This document shows positions 12,716 through 13,355 of a stretch of 13,355 nucleotides of DNA, piece by piece. Each line of letters starts with the position of its first letter. Within the stretch, counting starts at the first letter, position 1. Under the pieces are notes generated by a model. The model saw only the letters and a program-made list of their open reading frames with translations, had not been told where the DNA came from and did no database searches. Origin of the DNA: Thermoleophilaceae bacterium (lineage in GTDB: Bacteria; Actinomycetota; Thermoleophilia; Solirubrobacterales; Thermoleophilaceae); the NCBI GenBank assembly GCA_013812065.1, contig JACCUC010000317.1:1-13355 (forward strand), given 5' to 3'. A program made the position numbers and the translations under genes.

Positions 12716-13355
12716 TCACACGACCACCGCCCGCACGTCGGCCAGCGCGTTGACGAACGCCTCGAGCTGCCGCGTCGACCAGCACTCGTACACCCCGTCG
12801 CAGAAGGGCTCGTACGCTCGCATCACCGAGTCGCCGTAGTTCCAGTAGAGCTTCGGCTCGGGGTTGATCCAGAAAGTACGCCCGGCCTGCCGCGCGATGC
12901 GCCCGAAGGCGGCGGCGTGGGGCTCACGGCCGTTGGTGCGCGCGTCGCCGAGCACGATCACCGTCGAGCGGGGGCCGAGGTCGTCGACGACCTCGGCGAG
13001 GAACTCGAGCCAGACGCGGCCGTAGTCGGTGTAGCCGGAGACGTCGGCCACGCCGGCGTCGCTCGCGATCGCCCGCGAGACCGCCGCGAACGAGCGCTCG
13101 CGGGCGAACAGGTCGGTGACCTCCGAGATCCGCTCGACGAACACGAACGAGCGCAGCTTGCGGAAGGCGTCGTGGAGGGCGTGGAGGACCGACAGGAAGA
13201 AGACGCTCGCGCTCGTGACGCTCGTCGAGACGTCGCACAGGAGGAGCAGCGCGGGACGGCGCGCGCGCCGCGGGCGGTGGCGCAGCCGCAGCGGGACCCC
13301 GCCGGTCTCGAGCGAGGCCCGCATGGTCCGGCGCACGTCGACGACCTCCGTGCGC
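12716..13355 (-). CDS. VWA-domain protein of the CoxE type (5' end beyond window)
   Basis: The last 213 or so residues of the protein are present. The frame stays open to the window edge (…TEVVDVRRTMRASLETGG), and this R-T-M-R-A-S-L block is the usual lead into the CoxE VWA domain, so the gene continues past 13355. The MIDAS metal site is LLLLCDVSTSV (DxSxS), followed by VSGYTDYGRVW and VIVLGDARTNGRE, then WINPEP near the end. CoxE proteins act with MoxR-type AAA+ ATPases in maturing metalloenzymes such as CO dehydrogenase; neither partner is visible here. The usual DVSGSM is DVSTSV in this copy. Function in this organism is not decided by the sequence. Confidence 0.85.
   Translation of the reverse strand, partial: RTEVVDVRRTMRASLETGGVPLRLRHRPRRARRPALLLLCDVSTSVTSASVFFLSVLHALHDAFRKLRSFVFVERISEVTDLFARERSFAAVSRAIASDAGVADVSGYTDYGRVWLEFLAEVVDDLGPRSTVIVLGDARTNGREPHAAAFGRIARQAGRTFWINPEPKLYWNYGDSVMRAYEPFCDGVYECWSTRQLEAFVNALADVRAVVV

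Noticed and set aside
1..13355. CRISPR arrays, insertion sequences, tRNA or rRNA genes
   Set aside because: No spaced direct repeats, transposase motifs, terminal inverted repeats or tRNA-like cloverleaf sequences were recognised anywhere in the window.

Overview
The window is GC-rich throughout, with strong GC bias at third codon positions, GTG and TTG starts, and a TAnnnT-type -10 box. It also carries an actinobacterial IHF-like protein and short Cys/Arg-rich conserved proteins. Together these suggest a high-GC actinobacterium, most likely of the Thermoleophilia/Solirubrobacterales kind. That lineage call is inference from gene style; there is no rRNA or other marker here.

Layout. (1) 1-3760, plus strand: a possible C-terminal tail of an upstream gene, then a tightly overlapping nitrogen operon amt-glnK-glnA (ammonium channel, PII regulator, class I-alpha glutamine synthetase). 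Two strong hairpins follow, then a tiny Cys-rich protein. (2) 3859-5732, minus strand: an actinobacterial IHF-like nucleoid protein with its own well-formed promoter. Upstream of it is an alpha-oxoamine synthase that most resembles serine palmitoyltransferase. (3) 5771-8201, plus strand: a two-domain GNAT-like acyltransferase, divergent from the synthase across only 38 bp, then a one-TM small protein and an AlkA-type DNA glycosylase. (4) 8304-8897, minus strand: a lone Uma2-family nuclease. (5) 9033-11733, minus strand: a TPP riboswitch followed by an ATPase-permease-lipoprotein ABC operon, read as an importer of a thiamine pyrimidine precursor. (6) 11843-12646, plus strand: a MerR-family regulator. 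(7) 12716-13355, minus strand: a CoxE-like von Willebrand A protein cut by the window edge.

How they work together. Amt imports ammonium, GlnK gates the channel and reports nitrogen status, and GlnA assimilates the ammonium. The PII protein lacks the Tyr51 modification site and the synthetase lacks an obvious adenylylation site, so control is probably by ligand binding rather than covalent modification. The thiamine-type transporter is tied to its ligand family by the riboswitch, whose 3' side carries the ribosome-binding site of the first gene.

The most interesting new possibility is the divergent pair of a serine-palmitoyltransferase-like enzyme and a GNAT-like acyltransferase. Enzymes of these two types carry out the first condensation and the N-acylation in bacterial ceramide synthesis. 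If that holds, this actinobacterium may make sphingolipid-like lipids.
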